Positions 30,770 to 39,300 of a stretch of 64,000 bases of DNA are shown piece by piece (within the stretch, counting starts at the first letter, position 1; each line of letters starts with the position of its first letter). This DNA is from JAPORK01 sp026710285 (lineage in GTDB: Bacteria > Pseudomonadota > Gammaproteobacteria > Pseudomonadales > Endozoicomonadaceae): the NCBI GenBank assembly GCA_965201045.1, contig OZ241746.1, forward strand, positions 1,798,001 to 1,862,000, read 5' to 3'. The notes below the pieces were generated by a model. It worked only from the letters and a program-made list of their open reading frames with translations. It was not told the origin of the DNA and ran no database searches. The position numbers were made by a program, and so were the translations under genes.

Positions 30770-31405
30770 CTAGCAATCGACTATATCAATGGTATTAACA
30801 TGATTGTGTGGTCTTCTAAAGCAAACAGGAGGCAAGTTATAACCCTTCTCCTTGTACCATTTCCTTCCATCGTGAGCTTTACACTCTATACGCTGCCTGC
30901 TTTTATTTTTGCAATAAATACCTGCGATCCACCAGTTATTAGTAGCTCCTGCATGCCCCTGAGCCAGAATCATATCATCCAGATCAATCATGTCTGGCTT
31001 GTTATCAGAATGATGAATCAATATCTGAAGATCTCCTTTGACAGTAAAATTAAGTTTGGATGGTTTATGGTGAAATGAGTTAGCACCCCCGTCCTTCAAC
31101 CAGTTTATAAAACATTTTGCTGCTACTTTAGAACCCTTTCTTTGCGCAACTACATGGACTTCATTTTCTTTCTCGTCCTCATATAGATAATATTCAGGGC
31201 GCTTAAGACAATAGTTGTTTACCAAAAAATTTATAGTAAAAAGACGGGAGTTGTTTTTGTTTAATGTTATTGTTTTCACTGAAATAAGGCTGTGTGTCTT
31301 CATTCTAAATTTAACCATATTATCTCTAAATACAGTAATTTGTTGTGAAATAACATTGCTTTGTAAGATAATTAATGTTATCAGTAAAACGGTTATCTTT
31401 TGCAT
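30770..31405 (-). CDS. Secreted protein of unknown function, 211 aa
   Basis: A signal peptide (MQKITVLLITLIILQSNVIS) precedes about 190 residues with seven cysteines and many basic residues. Recognisable phrases are NNYCLKRPEYYLYEDE, DLDDMILAQGHAGATNNWW and the C-terminal HNHVNTIDIVDC. The family is not recognised. An agagga ribosome binding site precedes the ATG. It stands alone between the small secreted pair and pyrE. The even cysteine spread and signal peptide suggest an exported, disulfide-stabilised protein; an effector role is speculation. Confidence 0.75.
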   Translation of the reverse strand: MQKITVLLITLIILQSNVISQQITVFRDNMVKFRMKTHSLISVKTITLNKNNSRLFTINFLVNNYCLKRPEYYLYEDEKENEVHVVAQRKGSKVAAKCFINWLKDGGANSFHHKPSKLNFTVKGDLQILIHHSDNKPDMIDLDDMILAQGHAGATNNWWIAGIYCKNKSRQRIECKAHDGRKWYKEKGYNLPPVCFRRPHNHVNTIDIVDC

Positions 31406-31820
31406 ATGAATCCTCTTTAACTACTATTGAAGAAATTCAAATAACTGAATACTATTTTTATTTAATGCTGAATCAGATAATTGTTTTGATTTGCATTACA
31501 ATCAGATAAGATTTAAAAGATTAATAGCGCATATTGTTTGATTAATTATGAAGTTAAGCAATAATTCAACAATTGAGCAGGCTATTTAACAACAGAATTA
31601 TTTGAAAATTGGTTGCCGGCTTGAAGTATTGCTTTAGTACCAGTATAGACGTATTGTCTGTAAAATGGCAATCAGAAAAATAGAAAATTACGAATGTTTT
31701 TTCAGGTATCAGATATAATTGTTTTTAGCCATTTATTGTCTTATACCAATAGCATTTTCATGGGCTGCTGATATAAGTCTTTGACAGTACATGTATATGT
31801 TTATACTCATTTTTTATAAT
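31406..31820. other. Intergenic, no gene seen
   Basis: AT-rich spacer between the secreted protein gene and the pyrE terminator region. It presumably holds the promoter of the 31405 gene. Nothing else is recognised. Confidence 0.4.
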
Positions 31821-31828
31821 AAATTATT

Positions 31829-31871
31829 CAGACAATGGATAAATAATTATTTATACGTAAATCCACTGTCT
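31829..31871 (-). terminator. pyrE: Putative terminator downstream of pyrE
   Basis: Arms agacaatggat (31830-31840) and atccactgtct (31861-31871) pair over 11 bases with one G-U or mismatch and a 20-base AT-rich loop. On the minus strand the hairpin follows the pyrE stop and precedes an AT-rich tract. The loop is long and the T run interrupted, so efficiency is uncertain. Confidence 0.4.
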
Positions 31872-31887
31872 TATTCTTTTAACTTTT

Positions 31888-32556
31888 TTAATCAGATGTA
31901 CCGCCTTTTTCTTCACAATACTGTCTCTGATAAGCATCAATAGCTTGCGCATACTTCTGTAGCGTTTTGCTGTTTTGAATAAAAGTGAAAATATCATTCA
32001 GAGTAATAATACTAATCACCGGACTATTCCACTGCATTTCAACTTGTTTGACTGAACTGATACTGCTATTTGCTGCTCTTTCCTGCCGGTTGAGTGCAGT
32101 ACAAATGACTTTTACTTCTCCGCCAGCAGCTTTAATCATTGGCACCACTTCTCCAATGGCAGTACCTGCTGTAATCACATCATCGACTAAGGCGACACGT
32201 TTTCCCTGCAGAGATTTACCTACAAATTGTCCACCTTCACCGTGTGATTTGACTTCTTTGCGGTTAAAACACCATGGTATATCTTCACCTGTTTTACGAC
32301 AGTAAGCACCCGCTACAGCACATGCGAGTGGAATTCCTTTATAAGCAGGTCCAAAGATAAGATCAAACTGAATACCTGAGTTTTGTAAGGTTTGCTGGTA
32401 TGTCTCCCCCAGGAAATTTAATTTTTTCCCTGTATTAAAAAGTCCGGCATTAAAAAAGTAAGGTGATTTACGCCCTGACTTCAGTTCAAATTCACCAAAG
32501 CAAAGAATATTGTTTTCTACACAAAAATGGAGAAAATTTTCTTGATAATCGTACAT
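31888..32556 (-). CDS. pyrE: Orotate phosphoribosyltransferase, 222 aa
   Basis: Pyrimidine biosynthesis: orotate + PRPP to OMP + PPi. It shows the PyrE N-terminus (FGEFELKSGRKSPYFFNAG), the flexible loop KEVKSHGEGG and the PRPP-binding signature VALVDDVITAGTAIGE. Length is normal (E. coli 213 aa), with a slightly longer C-terminus (CEEKGGTSD). The ATG at 32556 matches family starts. It is a single gene here; the usual gammaproteobacterial neighbours (rph, argB, dut) are absent, and secreted-protein genes flank it on both sides. Confidence 0.96.
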   Translation of the reverse strand: MYDYQENFLHFCVENNILCFGEFELKSGRKSPYFFNAGLFNTGKKLNFLGETYQQTLQNSGIQFDLIFGPAYKGIPLACAVAGAYCRKTGEDIPWCFNRKEVKSHGEGGQFVGKSLQGKRVALVDDVITAGTAIGEVVPMIKAAGGEVKVICTALNRQERAANSSISSVKQVEMQWNSPVISIITLNDIFTFIQNSKTLQKYAQAIDAYQRQYCEEKGGTSD

Positions 32557-32995
32557 TGTATAACTCAGTTTTATCCGATCTGAAAAAAAATAATAACTCT
32601 TGTTTATAAGCCTACAGAAAAAGTATGTATAAGATCAATATATTTATAAAAACTGCCAGCATATAATTTAGTGTCTGCGTGACACAGTAGTATATAGCTA
32701 TATGTGTAAAAGGTGTTAATATCTATCAAAAATGCAATAAAACCAGCACTATGGAAATGACAACGGAGATGCAGCAATGATAATAGAAGTGCAGAAATAC
32801 TGTAAAAAACCTATTTTGATGTAAAACAACAGGAAGCACCAGAATAACGAAAAGATATGTAGGGATGATAACGAGAGATATAATAGTGTTAACAGAAATG
32901 CAGGGACATAACGCTGTTTTTTTAAAATGGCATTATGATTACTCTGTACCATTTTTAGAAAACCAGCGTTATATCGCCAGCATTAATCACAGCTT
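32557..32995. other. Intergenic, no convincing gene
   Basis: A minus-strand frame at 32749-32952 (67 codons, very hydrophobic, rich in Leu/Phe/Ser) exists. It has no clear ribosome binding site and its composition is what AT-rich noncoding DNA would give, so I do not call it. pyrE promoter sequences should lie near 32560-32650. Confidence 0.4.
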
Positions 32996-34450
32996 TTAAT
33001 CGGTTTTTATTGCCTCCAGTTTAGCGTATATTTTACTTGCCAGGTTTTTAAGCGTCTCATCATTTGATTTTATTAAAACGCCTAAAAATATCCTGACTCC
33101 ATTTACAAGCTTATCCATTCTGGAAAAAGAGTCACAGTGTAATATTTCCATGCATCTGTCTGCTGGTGTCGACATTCTTCGTACTTCAGTATACTCTTCT
33201 TCGGAAAAAAGACCTTCTTTATTAAGCTCATCTACTAACGTGTCTGTGGCAGTTATTTTCTTTATTTTTCTTTTATGTCTAAAAAAAATCTTACTTACCG
33301 TATTTGAATTCATTGTATCCCAGTTAATGTTTTCTCCGGTTGTGAGTGGAACTATTTCCTTACAACTAGCAGAAGAAATATCTTGATTAAAATTATCTTG
33401 TAGCGGATTGATCTTAAATATAAAAACTGCCATTTTTGCCAAATGCTCATCAAGATCAGCATTGAAACTGGCCACTTCCCATAAGTATTTAAAGTTCTTT
33501 GTGATCAGATTTTTTAGCTGGGTTTCAACTTGTAGTTGTACTGGATTACTTCCCGGAGTTTTTGGTCTTAACTCCATCGTATAGTTTAGAAGACAAGCAA
33601 AAACTATCGGATGATCGTCCTGATTATAAAGTTTCAACAAATATTCTATTGTTGGCAGAACTTCACTAAGATCAGATTTCACCCGACCATGCGGCTTAAT
33701 ACCTTTAGCGTATGTATCAATTATTTTTACAAGGTCGGCTAACTTATTGGTGAGTTGCAGGGATATTATCTCTGGGTTGTTCACAAAATGCTCAGCATAA
33801 ATTGTTAACATTTCTTTTATATATTCAGCGTCTGATTCAAACGGGCGATAAGTAAGACCCTTCTGTAACATTTTACCCGATAGAGAAGAGACAACTTGTT
33901 GTAACAGCGGGAAATTACCTGAACTTTGTAAAGAGTTATCAACGTAATAAGTATACAAAGCATGCAATGCTGAATAAATAAAAAGTCTTGCTTCCCGTTC
34001 TGTTTTTATAGCAGAGGAAGGCTTTACTGTCATTTCATATGCTAAGGAAGAAATAAAACTATCTCTCTTTCTGGTGGCTAAAATAAAATTGGAATAATCT
34101 ATATACGATAAAAGGAAAGGGTATACTTCTACCCAGTTGAACTTACCATAATCCCAGCTTTTTTCTGCCTGATCCATTTGATCAATAACGCATGCTTGTT
34201 GCAACTCACAAGCCATTTTTACTTCGTTTATCCCTGTAGAAACACTAAAAACACTTGTATGCTGTAAGTCTAAAGATAGGTTTTTTTTATATTTTGAAGA
34301 TGGTTTCTTATTCACTACTAATGCAGAAGAAGGTTTTTTTTTCTGCTTTGAAGAGCATTTATTACTTTTTGATCCAGCTTGTACTATTTCTCCAAAAAGT
34401 AAGGCTATAGTTGTGCAAATAAGTATATACCATTTTATTATTTTTATCAT
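32996..34450 (-). CDS. Secreted lysine-rich helical protein, unknown function, 484 aa
   Basis: The signal peptide covers residues 1-25 (hydrophobic WYILICTTIALLFG, cleavage after VQA). A basic low-complexity stretch follows (about 28-65: KCSSKQKKKPSS and KKPSSKYKKN). The remaining 400 residues look mostly alpha-helical, without transmembrane segments. I recognise no domain. The basic stretch after the signal peptide could mimic a nuclear localisation signal or bind nucleic acid, but that is speculation. It is transcribed alone, with over 700 bp of noncoding sequence upstream. Candidate exported host-interaction protein. Confidence 0.8.
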   Translation of the reverse strand: MIKIIKWYILICTTIALLFGEIVQAGSKSNKCSSKQKKKPSSALVVNKKPSSKYKKNLSLDLQHTSVFSVSTGINEVKMACELQQACVIDQMDQAEKSWDYGKFNWVEVYPFLLSYIDYSNFILATRKRDSFISSLAYEMTVKPSSAIKTEREARLFIYSALHALYTYYVDNSLQSSGNFPLLQQVVSSLSGKMLQKGLTYRPFESDAEYIKEMLTIYAEHFVNNPEIISLQLTNKLADLVKIIDTYAKGIKPHGRVKSDLSEVLPTIEYLLKLYNQDDHPIVFACLLNYTMELRPKTPGSNPVQLQVETQLKNLITKNFKYLWEVASFNADLDEHLAKMAVFIFKINPLQDNFNQDISSASCKEIVPLTTGENINWDTMNSNTVSKIFFRHKRKIKKITATDTLVDELNKEGLFSEEEYTEVRRMSTPADRCMEILHCDSFSRMDKLVNGVRIFLGVLIKSNDETLKNLASKIYAKLEAIKTD

Positions 34451-35170
34451 ACGTTAAAATCCCTATAATTATTATAATGTTTTCTTTTTACCGTTGATCT
34501 TAAAAATATGCTTTGATAGCTTTTATTTGTAATTCATGTCAGGCATAACATAATATGTTTAAACAACAAAGGAACAAAGCTTAGTATAAATAAATCAAAA
34601 ACAATACAGATCCATAAAGAATTTTACTATTACGAATTCTAAATAACCTGATAGCGCTATTAATTTTCAGTATCCACTGTATTCATTGTTTAAGAAGTCA
34701 GGTGCTAAATTTATAAAGGTAACCCGTTTCTTATCTGACAGAATGCATATGGATCAGATACTAAAATCAGTATTGCAAATATTAATGAGTAATATCTTTT
34801 AGCATCAAAGGAGGTGCTATCAGAAGTATAATTCATGTAGTTTTCTTTCATTATTTATGATATTGAGAGGGTGTCATTATATAAGTTCAATGATGTATAT
34901 TTAAAAATAACTAAAATTTATAATCTTATGTTCGTTTAAATCATCACACAAAATGAATGTACTGGCAAGAAAAAAATAGTCTATACTTTTTCTGAATTTA
35001 TTATACAAATGATTATAAGAAAAAAATGTAACACAACTAAATATCTCATTGGTTTTGTTATATGGATGTACTGTTTGTATTATATTTTTATTCTTAATAG
35101 TATGTTTTCTTATAAAAAATAATAAAATCAGTTTTTTACGACAACGAACAAATTTTATGGATGGGTAAGC
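34451..35170. other. Long intergenic region, no gene seen
   Basis: 720 bp of AT-rich DNA between two divergently transcribed secreted-protein genes; it must contain both promoters. A ribosome-binding-like aaaggaggtg occurs at 34807-34816 but no start codon or frame follows. No RNA gene is recognised. Confidence 0.4.
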
Positions 35171-35224
35171 TTGTTGTTGATTTTTTACCTAAGCATTTAT
35201 AATTCGCTTGAAGAGGAAATAAAA

Positions 35225-36640
35225 ATGAACCCATTTATACTTGCTTGTACAAATAAGATTAAATTACTTATCTCAATAGTATTGCTAATTTTGTTATCTG
35301 GCATTACCAGCGTAAAGGCAAATATTTTTGACAAACTACGGTATCATAAAACAGAGAGTTATATATTTTTTGAAAACAAATGCAATTATCCTGTTAATTT
35401 TATGGTCCGTGAAAATAAATATTCTAAAGATTATGAAAAAATCTTTCTTGAAGCCGGACAAAGGTCAAATGCTAATTACTATCAATTTAAAAAAAAGCAA
35501 TTTAGCTTTGCATATAATGGAAAACAGCAAGGGTCATTAAATCTTAATTTGTATGAAGGAGTGCTGACTAGTCGTGAACATGTGAAAAATATTTCTGGTA
35601 ATATTTCCATTGATGCAGATAATCCAACATGGTCTTCTCTCTATGGAATACATTCATTTACAATTACTGCCTGCCCTACTGTCATCGATACAAAAAATAG
35701 CCCAATATTAACAGGCGTAAAGCGTATTTTGTTATTTGGAGACAGTCTGACTGATCAGGGAAGACTCTATAAATTCATGCGTGGGAAATTCCCGGTATCT
35801 CCACCTTACTATAACGGGAGATTTTCAAATGGTAATCCATGGTCTATTTTACTAACAAATGAATTAAGAGGAAAAATAAATATTAAGAACTATGCTGTAG
35901 GTGGTGCAACAGCAATATTTCATAGAGGTGGTAAATATTTGCCTTTTGATTTATTTAATGAATATATAAATTTTGATATACATTCAAAGATTGCAGGATG
36001 GCAAAACAAAGGTCGTGATCTGGTTTTTATTTTAATAGGAGCTAATGATTATGAATCTGCAAGCAAAGAATCAACAGAAAAAGATATGGAAGAACTTACA
36101 ACAAAAGTTGTTAACAATATTGCATGGGTTACAAACAAGCTTATAAAAAAAGGAGTAAAAAAATTTGTATTCGTCGGCTTGCCTAACCTTAGTGTGACCC
36201 CTGAATCCCGTAATATTTACTTTAATCAAAAAGTCACCAGCCGGTTAAGTCTTCTGCATAATGAAAAACTTAAAGCACTCACAGATAATTATATAAAAAC
36301 AAAAACTGCTAAGTCAGGCTATTTCTTTAAGTTTATTAATTTGAGCACGATAATGAATGAATTGATCTACCATACCAAAGCATTTAATCAAAAATATGGC
36401 TTGAATATTACCAATACAACTGATCCGTGTTGGACAGGAGGTTATACAAGCCATTCATCTGCCCTTTATAGGAATTATTCCAACGTAGAGGCGTTATATG
36501 CAGCTGGTATATTATGCAAAGATCCTGAGCACCATGCCTTTTGGGATCATATACATCCTACATCACAAATACATGCTACGATCTATAAGATTATAAAACA
36601 AGAATTAGGGATGAAAACAGTACCGCTTAAAGCAAACTAA
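35225..36640 (+). CDS. Secreted GDSL (SGNH) lipase/esterase, 471 aa
   Basis: I chose the ATG at 35225 because agaggaaataaaa gives it a good ribosome binding site; an upstream in-frame ATG at 35171 would add 18 residues. Signal peptide to about residue 32 (VKA). Residues 40-155 form an N-terminal domain (ENKCNYPVNFMV) like that before the catalytic domain of thermolabile-haemolysin-type enzymes. SGNH motifs: FGDSLTD (Ser174 nucleophile), NYAVGGA (block II Gly), GANDY (Asn274) and WDHIHPT (Asp441, His444). The catalytic set is complete, so the enzyme should be active on lipid esters. Relatives include secreted phospholipases and glycerophospholipid-cholesterol acyltransferases of Vibrio, Aeromonas and Legionella. 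A role in modifying host membranes is inference. Confidence 0.92.
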   Translation: MNPFILACTNKIKLLISIVLLILLSGITSVKANIFDKLRYHKTESYIFFENKCNYPVNFMVRENKYSKDYEKIFLEAGQRSNANYYQFKKKQFSFAYNGKQQGSLNLNLYEGVLTSREHVKNISGNISIDADNPTWSSLYGIHSFTITACPTVIDTKNSPILTGVKRILLFGDSLTDQGRLYKFMRGKFPVSPPYYNGRFSNGNPWSILLTNELRGKINIKNYAVGGATAIFHRGGKYLPFDLFNEYINFDIHSKIAGWQNKGRDLVFILIGANDYESASKESTEKDMEELTTKVVNNIAWVTNKLIKKGVKKFVFVGLPNLSVTPESRNIYFNQKVTSRLSLLHNEKLKALTDNYIKTKTAKSGYFFKFINLSTIMNELIYHTKAFNQKYGLNITNTTDPCWTGGYTSHSSALYRNYSNVEALYAAGILCKDPEHHAFWDHIHPTSQIHATIYKIIKQELGMKTVPLKAN

Positions 36641-36668
36641 AACTTAATGTGCAGGAAGTCCTGGTTAA

Positions 36669-36716
36669 AGCTGAAACAACATCTCTTATAAGTAATAAAT
36701 CGTTGTTGTATCAGCT
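36669..36716 (+). terminator. Possible hairpin between convergent genes
   Basis: agctgaaacaac (36669-36680) and gttgttgtatcagct (36702-36716) are inverted repeats with a loop of about 20 bases, lying between the lipase stop and the convergent gene's stop. On the plus strand it is followed by tcaaaaaagg, on the minus strand by ttaaccagg, so neither side has a strong T tract. It may be a weak bidirectional terminator. Confidence 0.35.
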
Positions 36717-36729
36717 TCAAAAAAGGATG

Positions 36730-37119
36730 TCAATCGCTGGGACTAATATGCCATACAGTAATAGGGAGCTTATAGTAATCAACCAGTGTATTCAGAATTT
36801 CAAGATATTTGTGATCATTTTTTGATCTTAAAACAAGGACAATACCTGCATTTTTGCCGGTTTTTTTTGCGTAATAAAGCGATTGTCCGACTGCTTCATG
36901 CCACTCTATAGCACGGTCTATTTCTATTGCATATTTTGGAGTTAAACAATCAACACTCTCTCCGCTCTTTAACTTATATTCCAGTGTGCCTTGTTGTGCT
37001 TTGCACCAGATTTCCTGAACCCATGCTTCTTTGTTTTTAATGAGACCGGCATTAGCAGCAGGAGCAGAAATTATTATTAACGGTAAAAACACTATCAGAA
37101 ATGATGAGAGTTTGTTCAC
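36730..37119 (-). CDS. Small exported protein with endonuclease-fold-like motif, 129 aa
   Basis: The start is GTG at 37119, supported by ggag eight bases upstream. Signal peptide of about 24 residues (cleavage after ANA). The mature part contains SVDCLTPKYAIEIDRAIEWH and GQSLYYAKKTGKNAGIVLVL. This Asp...Glu-Asp / Q-x-LYYA pattern resembles small restriction-endonuclease-fold proteins often annotated as hypothetical in Legionella and other gammaproteobacteria (from memory of the family). A nuclease role is therefore possible but unproven. It ends convergently with the lipase gene and is divergent from purE. Confidence 0.8.
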   Translation of the reverse strand: MNKLSSFLIVFLPLIIISAPAANAGLIKNKEAWVQEIWCKAQQGTLEYKLKSGESVDCLTPKYAIEIDRAIEWHEAVGQSLYYAKKTGKNAGIVLVLRSKNDHKYLEILNTLVDYYKLPITVWHISPSD

Positions 37120-37244
37120 TGTTTTCTCCAGGTCAATTTATCTATTGATATGACGGCATAAATTGATTTTTCTTGAAAATTTGTAAAAAAGTGCTAAAAA
37201 TGAATGCTCAACAATTTTCACTTGAAAAACGGAGAAATATCAAC

Positions 37245-37760
37245 ATGAACAAACCGTTCGTCGCTATTTTAATGGGATCAGATTCTGACTACCCAAAAGT
37301 TGAAGCCGCATTGGGTGTTTTAAAAAAATTCAATATTCCGGCAGAAGTTCGTGTACATTCTGCACACCGGACACCAGATCTTACCCATACTTATGTCAAA
37401 GACGCAGATTCCCGTGGGTGTGCTGTGTTTATTTGTTGCGCAGGTATGGCGGCCCACCTGGCTGGTGTTGTGGCTTCACTGACGGTAAAGCCAGTTATTG
37501 GTGTACCTATTGATTCAGGACCTCTGGACGGACTGGATGCATTAATGTCAACAGTACAGATGCCAGGCGGTATTCCGGTGGCAACCGTGGCAATTGGTAA
37601 AGCCGGAGCCAAAAATGCAGGTTATCTTGCTGTACAAATAATAGCCGTTAACAACCCACAACTGGCGGATCAGCTCACTGAAGAACGTAAACACAATGCA
37701 AGCATGATTATAGAAAAAAATAATGCACTTCAGGAAAAAGTCGCAGCTTTTACTGAATAA
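37245..37760 (+). CDS. purE: N5-carboxyaminoimidazole ribonucleotide mutase, 171 aa
   Basis: Purine biosynthesis: converts N5-CAIR to CAIR. Class I PurE motifs are present: GSDSD near the N-terminus, SAHRTPD, and the Gly/Ala-rich core (AAHLAGVVA, PGGIPVATVAIG). I chose the ATG at 37245 (MNKPFVAILMGSDSD) because it gives the usual length of about 170 residues and has a ggag ribosome binding site; an in-frame ATG at 37173 would add an unlikely basic 24-residue extension. It is first in a tight plus-strand run with tsaC (6-bp gap), hemF and aroE. purK, often next to purE, is not in this window. Confidence 0.96.
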   Translation: MNKPFVAILMGSDSDYPKVEAALGVLKKFNIPAEVRVHSAHRTPDLTHTYVKDADSRGCAVFICCAGMAAHLAGVVASLTVKPVIGVPIDSGPLDGLDALMSTVQMPGGIPVATVAIGKAGAKNAGYLAVQIIAVNNPQLADQLTEERKHNASMIIEKNNALQEKVAAFTE

Positions 37761-37766
37761 TAACTG

Positions 37767-38324
37767 ATGAAAAGTAGTGATTTTTCTGCCGTATCCACCG
37801 TTATTAAAAGCGGTGGTGTTATTGCTTACCCTACAGAAACAGTCTGGGGGCTGGGGTGCGATCCGTGGAATAAAGCAGCTGTATATAAATTGCTCAGGAT
37901 AAAACAGCGACCAGCAGAAAAAGGGCTGATCATCGTTGCGGCAGATGTCTTACAGGTTGCGCCATTGCTCCAGTCGTTATCCGCAGCACAACGCAGACAA
38001 TTTTGTGCGCCAGTAGAACAGGCGACCACCTGGTTAATTCCTGATGAACAACAATGGATTCCAGCATGGGTAAAAGGCGCTTATTCTACTGTAGCAGTAC
38101 GTATCAGTCAGCATCCGGTTGTTCAGCAACTTTGCCGGGCGTTGGATCAACCGATTATTTCCACCTCCGCTAATGTGAGCGGTCAAAAAACGATCCGCAC
38201 ATCTGAAGAAATTCATTCTCTATTTGGCAATAAACTGGATATGATTCTTCAGGGTAAAACAGGTGAAACACAATCACCATCTTTGATTGTCGATCTTATT
38301 TCTGGTAAAATTATTCGGTCGTAA
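37767..38324 (+). CDS. tsaC: L-threonylcarbamoyladenylate synthase, 185 aa
   Basis: Makes threonylcarbamoyl-AMP from Thr, bicarbonate and ATP for the t6A37 modification of ANN-decoding tRNAs. YrdC/Sua5-domain signatures: PTETVWGLGCDP near residue 21, the KRP-like IKQRPAEKGLI, and ISTSANVSGQ near the C-terminus. The length equals that of short TsaC proteins (E. coli 190 aa), without the Sua5 C-terminal domain. It lies six bases after purE and 29 bases before hemF, so co-transcription is likely. tsaC-hemF-aroE is a widely conserved gammaproteobacterial order. Confidence 0.96.
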   Translation: MKSSDFSAVSTVIKSGGVIAYPTETVWGLGCDPWNKAAVYKLLRIKQRPAEKGLIIVAADVLQVAPLLQSLSAAQRRQFCAPVEQATTWLIPDEQQWIPAWVKGAYSTVAVRISQHPVVQQLCRALDQPIISTSANVSGQKTIRTSEEIHSLFGNKLDMILQGKTGETQSPSLIVDLISGKIIRS

Positions 38325-38353
38325 CTTGTCTCAACTAAAGCCGGGAAAAAATA

Positions 38354-39262
38354 ATGAAGCAAGCAGACATCTCTCAGGTTAGTCACTATTTACAGCAATT
38401 GCAGGATAATATCTGCCATGGACTTGAGACAGAAGATGGTCTGGCTACTTTTACAGAAGAACGCTGGAATCACACAGGTGGCGGTGGTGGTCGTACCCGG
38501 TTTATGGCTAAAGGAAAGGTTTTTGAGAAAGGGGGTGTTAATTTTTCTCACGTCCGTGGTGATACTTTACCAAAAGCTGCGACTGTCACTCGCCCACATT
38601 TAGCCGGAAGAAAGTTTCAGGCTATGGGTGTCTCTCTGGTCATGCATCCTGATAACCCTTATGTGCCTGCTTCTCATGCCAACGTTCGCCTGATTATTGC
38701 AGAAAAACCAGGCAGTGATCCGATATGGTGGTTTGGTGGTGGTTATGACTTAACCCCCTACTATGCCTTTGAAGAAGATTGTGTTCACTGGCATAAAACA
38801 GCTTGCCAGGCTTGTTTACCTTTTGGAGAAAATATTTATAAAAACTACAAAAAATGGTGCGATGAATATTTTTATCTTAAACACAGAAAAGAGACTCGTG
38901 GTGTTGGCGGACTCTTTTTTGATGATCTTAATGAGTGGGATTTTGAAAAATGTTTTGCTTTTATCCGCGCTGTGGGAGAGAGTTATCTTCAGGCTTACCT
39001 GCCTATTGTACAAAAACGTAAGCATGAATCCTTTGGGGAAAGAGAGAAATCATTTCAGTGCTACCGCAGAGGTAGATATGTTGAATTCAATCTGCTCTAT
39101 GACAGAGGGACGATTTTTGGTATACAGTCAGGCGGCAGGACTGAATCAATTCTTATGTCTTTACCGCCAACAGTACAGTGGCAATATAACTGGCAACCTA
39201 CTGAAGGAACAGCTGAGCATCGGCTCACGGAAAAATTTTTAATTCCACGAGACTGGGTATAA
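38354..39262 (+). CDS. hemF: Aerobic coproporphyrinogen III oxidase, 302 aa
   Basis: Oxygen-dependent oxidative decarboxylation of coproporphyrinogen III to protoporphyrinogen IX in haem synthesis. Family blocks are all present: GGGGGRTR, HPDNPYVPASHANVR, WWFGGGYDLTPYY, FFDDLNEWDFE, RRGRYVEFNLLYDRGT and ESILMSLPP. Length matches E. coli HemF (299 aa). Use of the oxygen-dependent enzyme indicates that the bacterium makes haem under oxic or micro-oxic conditions. It is third in the purE-tsaC-hemF-aroE run. Confidence 0.97.
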   Translation: MKQADISQVSHYLQQLQDNICHGLETEDGLATFTEERWNHTGGGGGRTRFMAKGKVFEKGGVNFSHVRGDTLPKAATVTRPHLAGRKFQAMGVSLVMHPDNPYVPASHANVRLIIAEKPGSDPIWWFGGGYDLTPYYAFEEDCVHWHKTACQACLPFGENIYKNYKKWCDEYFYLKHRKETRGVGGLFFDDLNEWDFEKCFAFIRAVGESYLQAYLPIVQKRKHESFGEREKSFQCYRRGRYVEFNLLYDRGTIFGIQSGGRTESILMSLPPTVQWQYNWQPTEGTAEHRLTEKFLIPRDWV

Positions 39263-39300
39263 GCTTCAAATAAAAACAATACTTTATGCAAAGGATACCA

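Noticed and set aside
32749..32952. Hydrophobic 67-codon minus-strand frame between pyrE and the 484-aa gene
   Set aside because: No convincing ribosome binding site, low-complexity Leu/Phe/Ser composition typical of AT-rich DNA, no family resemblance.
38763..39242. 159-codon frame inside hemF in another reading frame
   Set aside because: hemF is complete and matches its family over the whole length; the alternative frame has no recognisable motif.
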